A stretch of 41,653 nucleotides of DNA, taken from assembly GCA_027459465.1 (NCBI GenBank), contig DAIDIH010000250.1, positions 1 to 41,653 of the forward strand, in the 5' to 3' direction. This document shows positions 41,598 through 41,653 of this stretch, piece by piece. The position numbers were made by a program, and so were the translations under genes. Numbering within the stretch: position 1 is the first letter of the stretch; each line of letters begins with the position of its first letter. The DNA is from Bryobacterales bacterium (GTDB taxonomy: Bacteria > Acidobacteriota > Terriglobia > Bryobacterales > Bryobacteraceae). The notes beneath the pieces were generated by a model. The model was not told the origin of the DNA. It did not search any database and worked only from the letters and a program-made list of their open reading frames with translations.

Positions 41598-41653
41598 ATG
41601 AAGTGGAAGATGTTTGCGATTCTCGCGGTGATGTTCCTCATCGCCGCGCCCGT
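41598..41653 (+). CDS. atpE: F0F1 ATP synthase subunit c, N-terminal fragment (cut by window end)
   Basis: Only 18 complete codons are present: MKWKMFAILAVMFLIAAP. The ATG at 41598 follows AAGGAGAG seven bases earlier. The fragment looks like a basic N terminus plus hydrophobic core, like the N-terminal extension carried by subunit c in some acidobacteria and other groups. The identity rests mainly on the position directly after atpB; the conserved carboxylate lies beyond the window. Confidence 0.65.
   Translation, partial: MKWKMFAILAVMFLIAAP

Overview
The window looks like chromosomal DNA of an Acidobacteriota bacterium, most likely of the Solibacter/Bryobacter group. It is GC-rich, and it encodes a secreted beta-propeller protein with the C-terminal domain expanded in Solibacter (TIGR03437 type). 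It also encodes an acidobacterial-style TonB receptor with an N-terminal carboxypeptidase-regulatory-like domain, secreted proteins of that same domain type, and many periplasmic or membrane proteins. No insertion sequence, prophage or CRISPR array was seen.

Layout. 1-1890: 3' part of gyrA. 1903-3923 (minus): thiE-like gene, a secreted or membrane protein with a b561-like histidine pattern, and a YceI protein. 4023-5368: Gly-rich secreted protein and a divergent membrane protein. 5371-7844 (minus): MarC, ModB and ModC, with no ModA. 7878-12455: divergent TIGR03437 propeller protein and GH31 glycosidase. 12478-15580: OmpA-like protein, GNAT acetyltransferase and histone-deacetylase-like enzyme, joined by 4-base overlaps. 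15740-20088: MgtE-N/CBS protein, divergent NRAMP transporter, DUF3467 protein and a GT39-like membrane glycosyltransferase. 20155-25193: a promoter and a five-gene overlapping cassette (Cys-rich exported protein, secreted repeat protein, TlpA-like thiol protein, TPR protein, Tat-type molybdopterin oxidoreductase); the third and fifth genes each carry one in-frame stop. 25282-27748: divergent APC permease and UPF0104-type membrane protein.

28116-35299 is the most interesting block. A canonical sigma-54 promoter, with a palindromic candidate activator site about 160 bases upstream, precedes a tight operon: radical SAM protein with a SPASM-like C terminus, LolA-like exported protein, HgdB-like protein, and a 1144-residue tandem ASKHA activase. 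Both ASKHA halves keep the two cluster-ligand cysteines 39 residues apart, as in the activator of 2-hydroxyacyl-CoA dehydratases. The last two genes resemble the family of ATP-driven low-potential electron donors and their double-cubane or dehydratase-like partners. Coupling these with a radical SAM enzyme, an exported lipid-binding-fold protein and sigma-54 control is, as far as I can tell, not a described system.

35300-36548: a lower-GC stretch with little coding capacity, next to a tRNA-Ser(UGA) on the minus strand. 36549-39110 (minus): TonB-dependent receptor. 39331-41653: hemD followed by the start of the F0 ATP synthase operon (atpZ/atpI-like pair, atpB, and the beginning of atpE). All assignments rest on reading motifs by eye; no database search was run.
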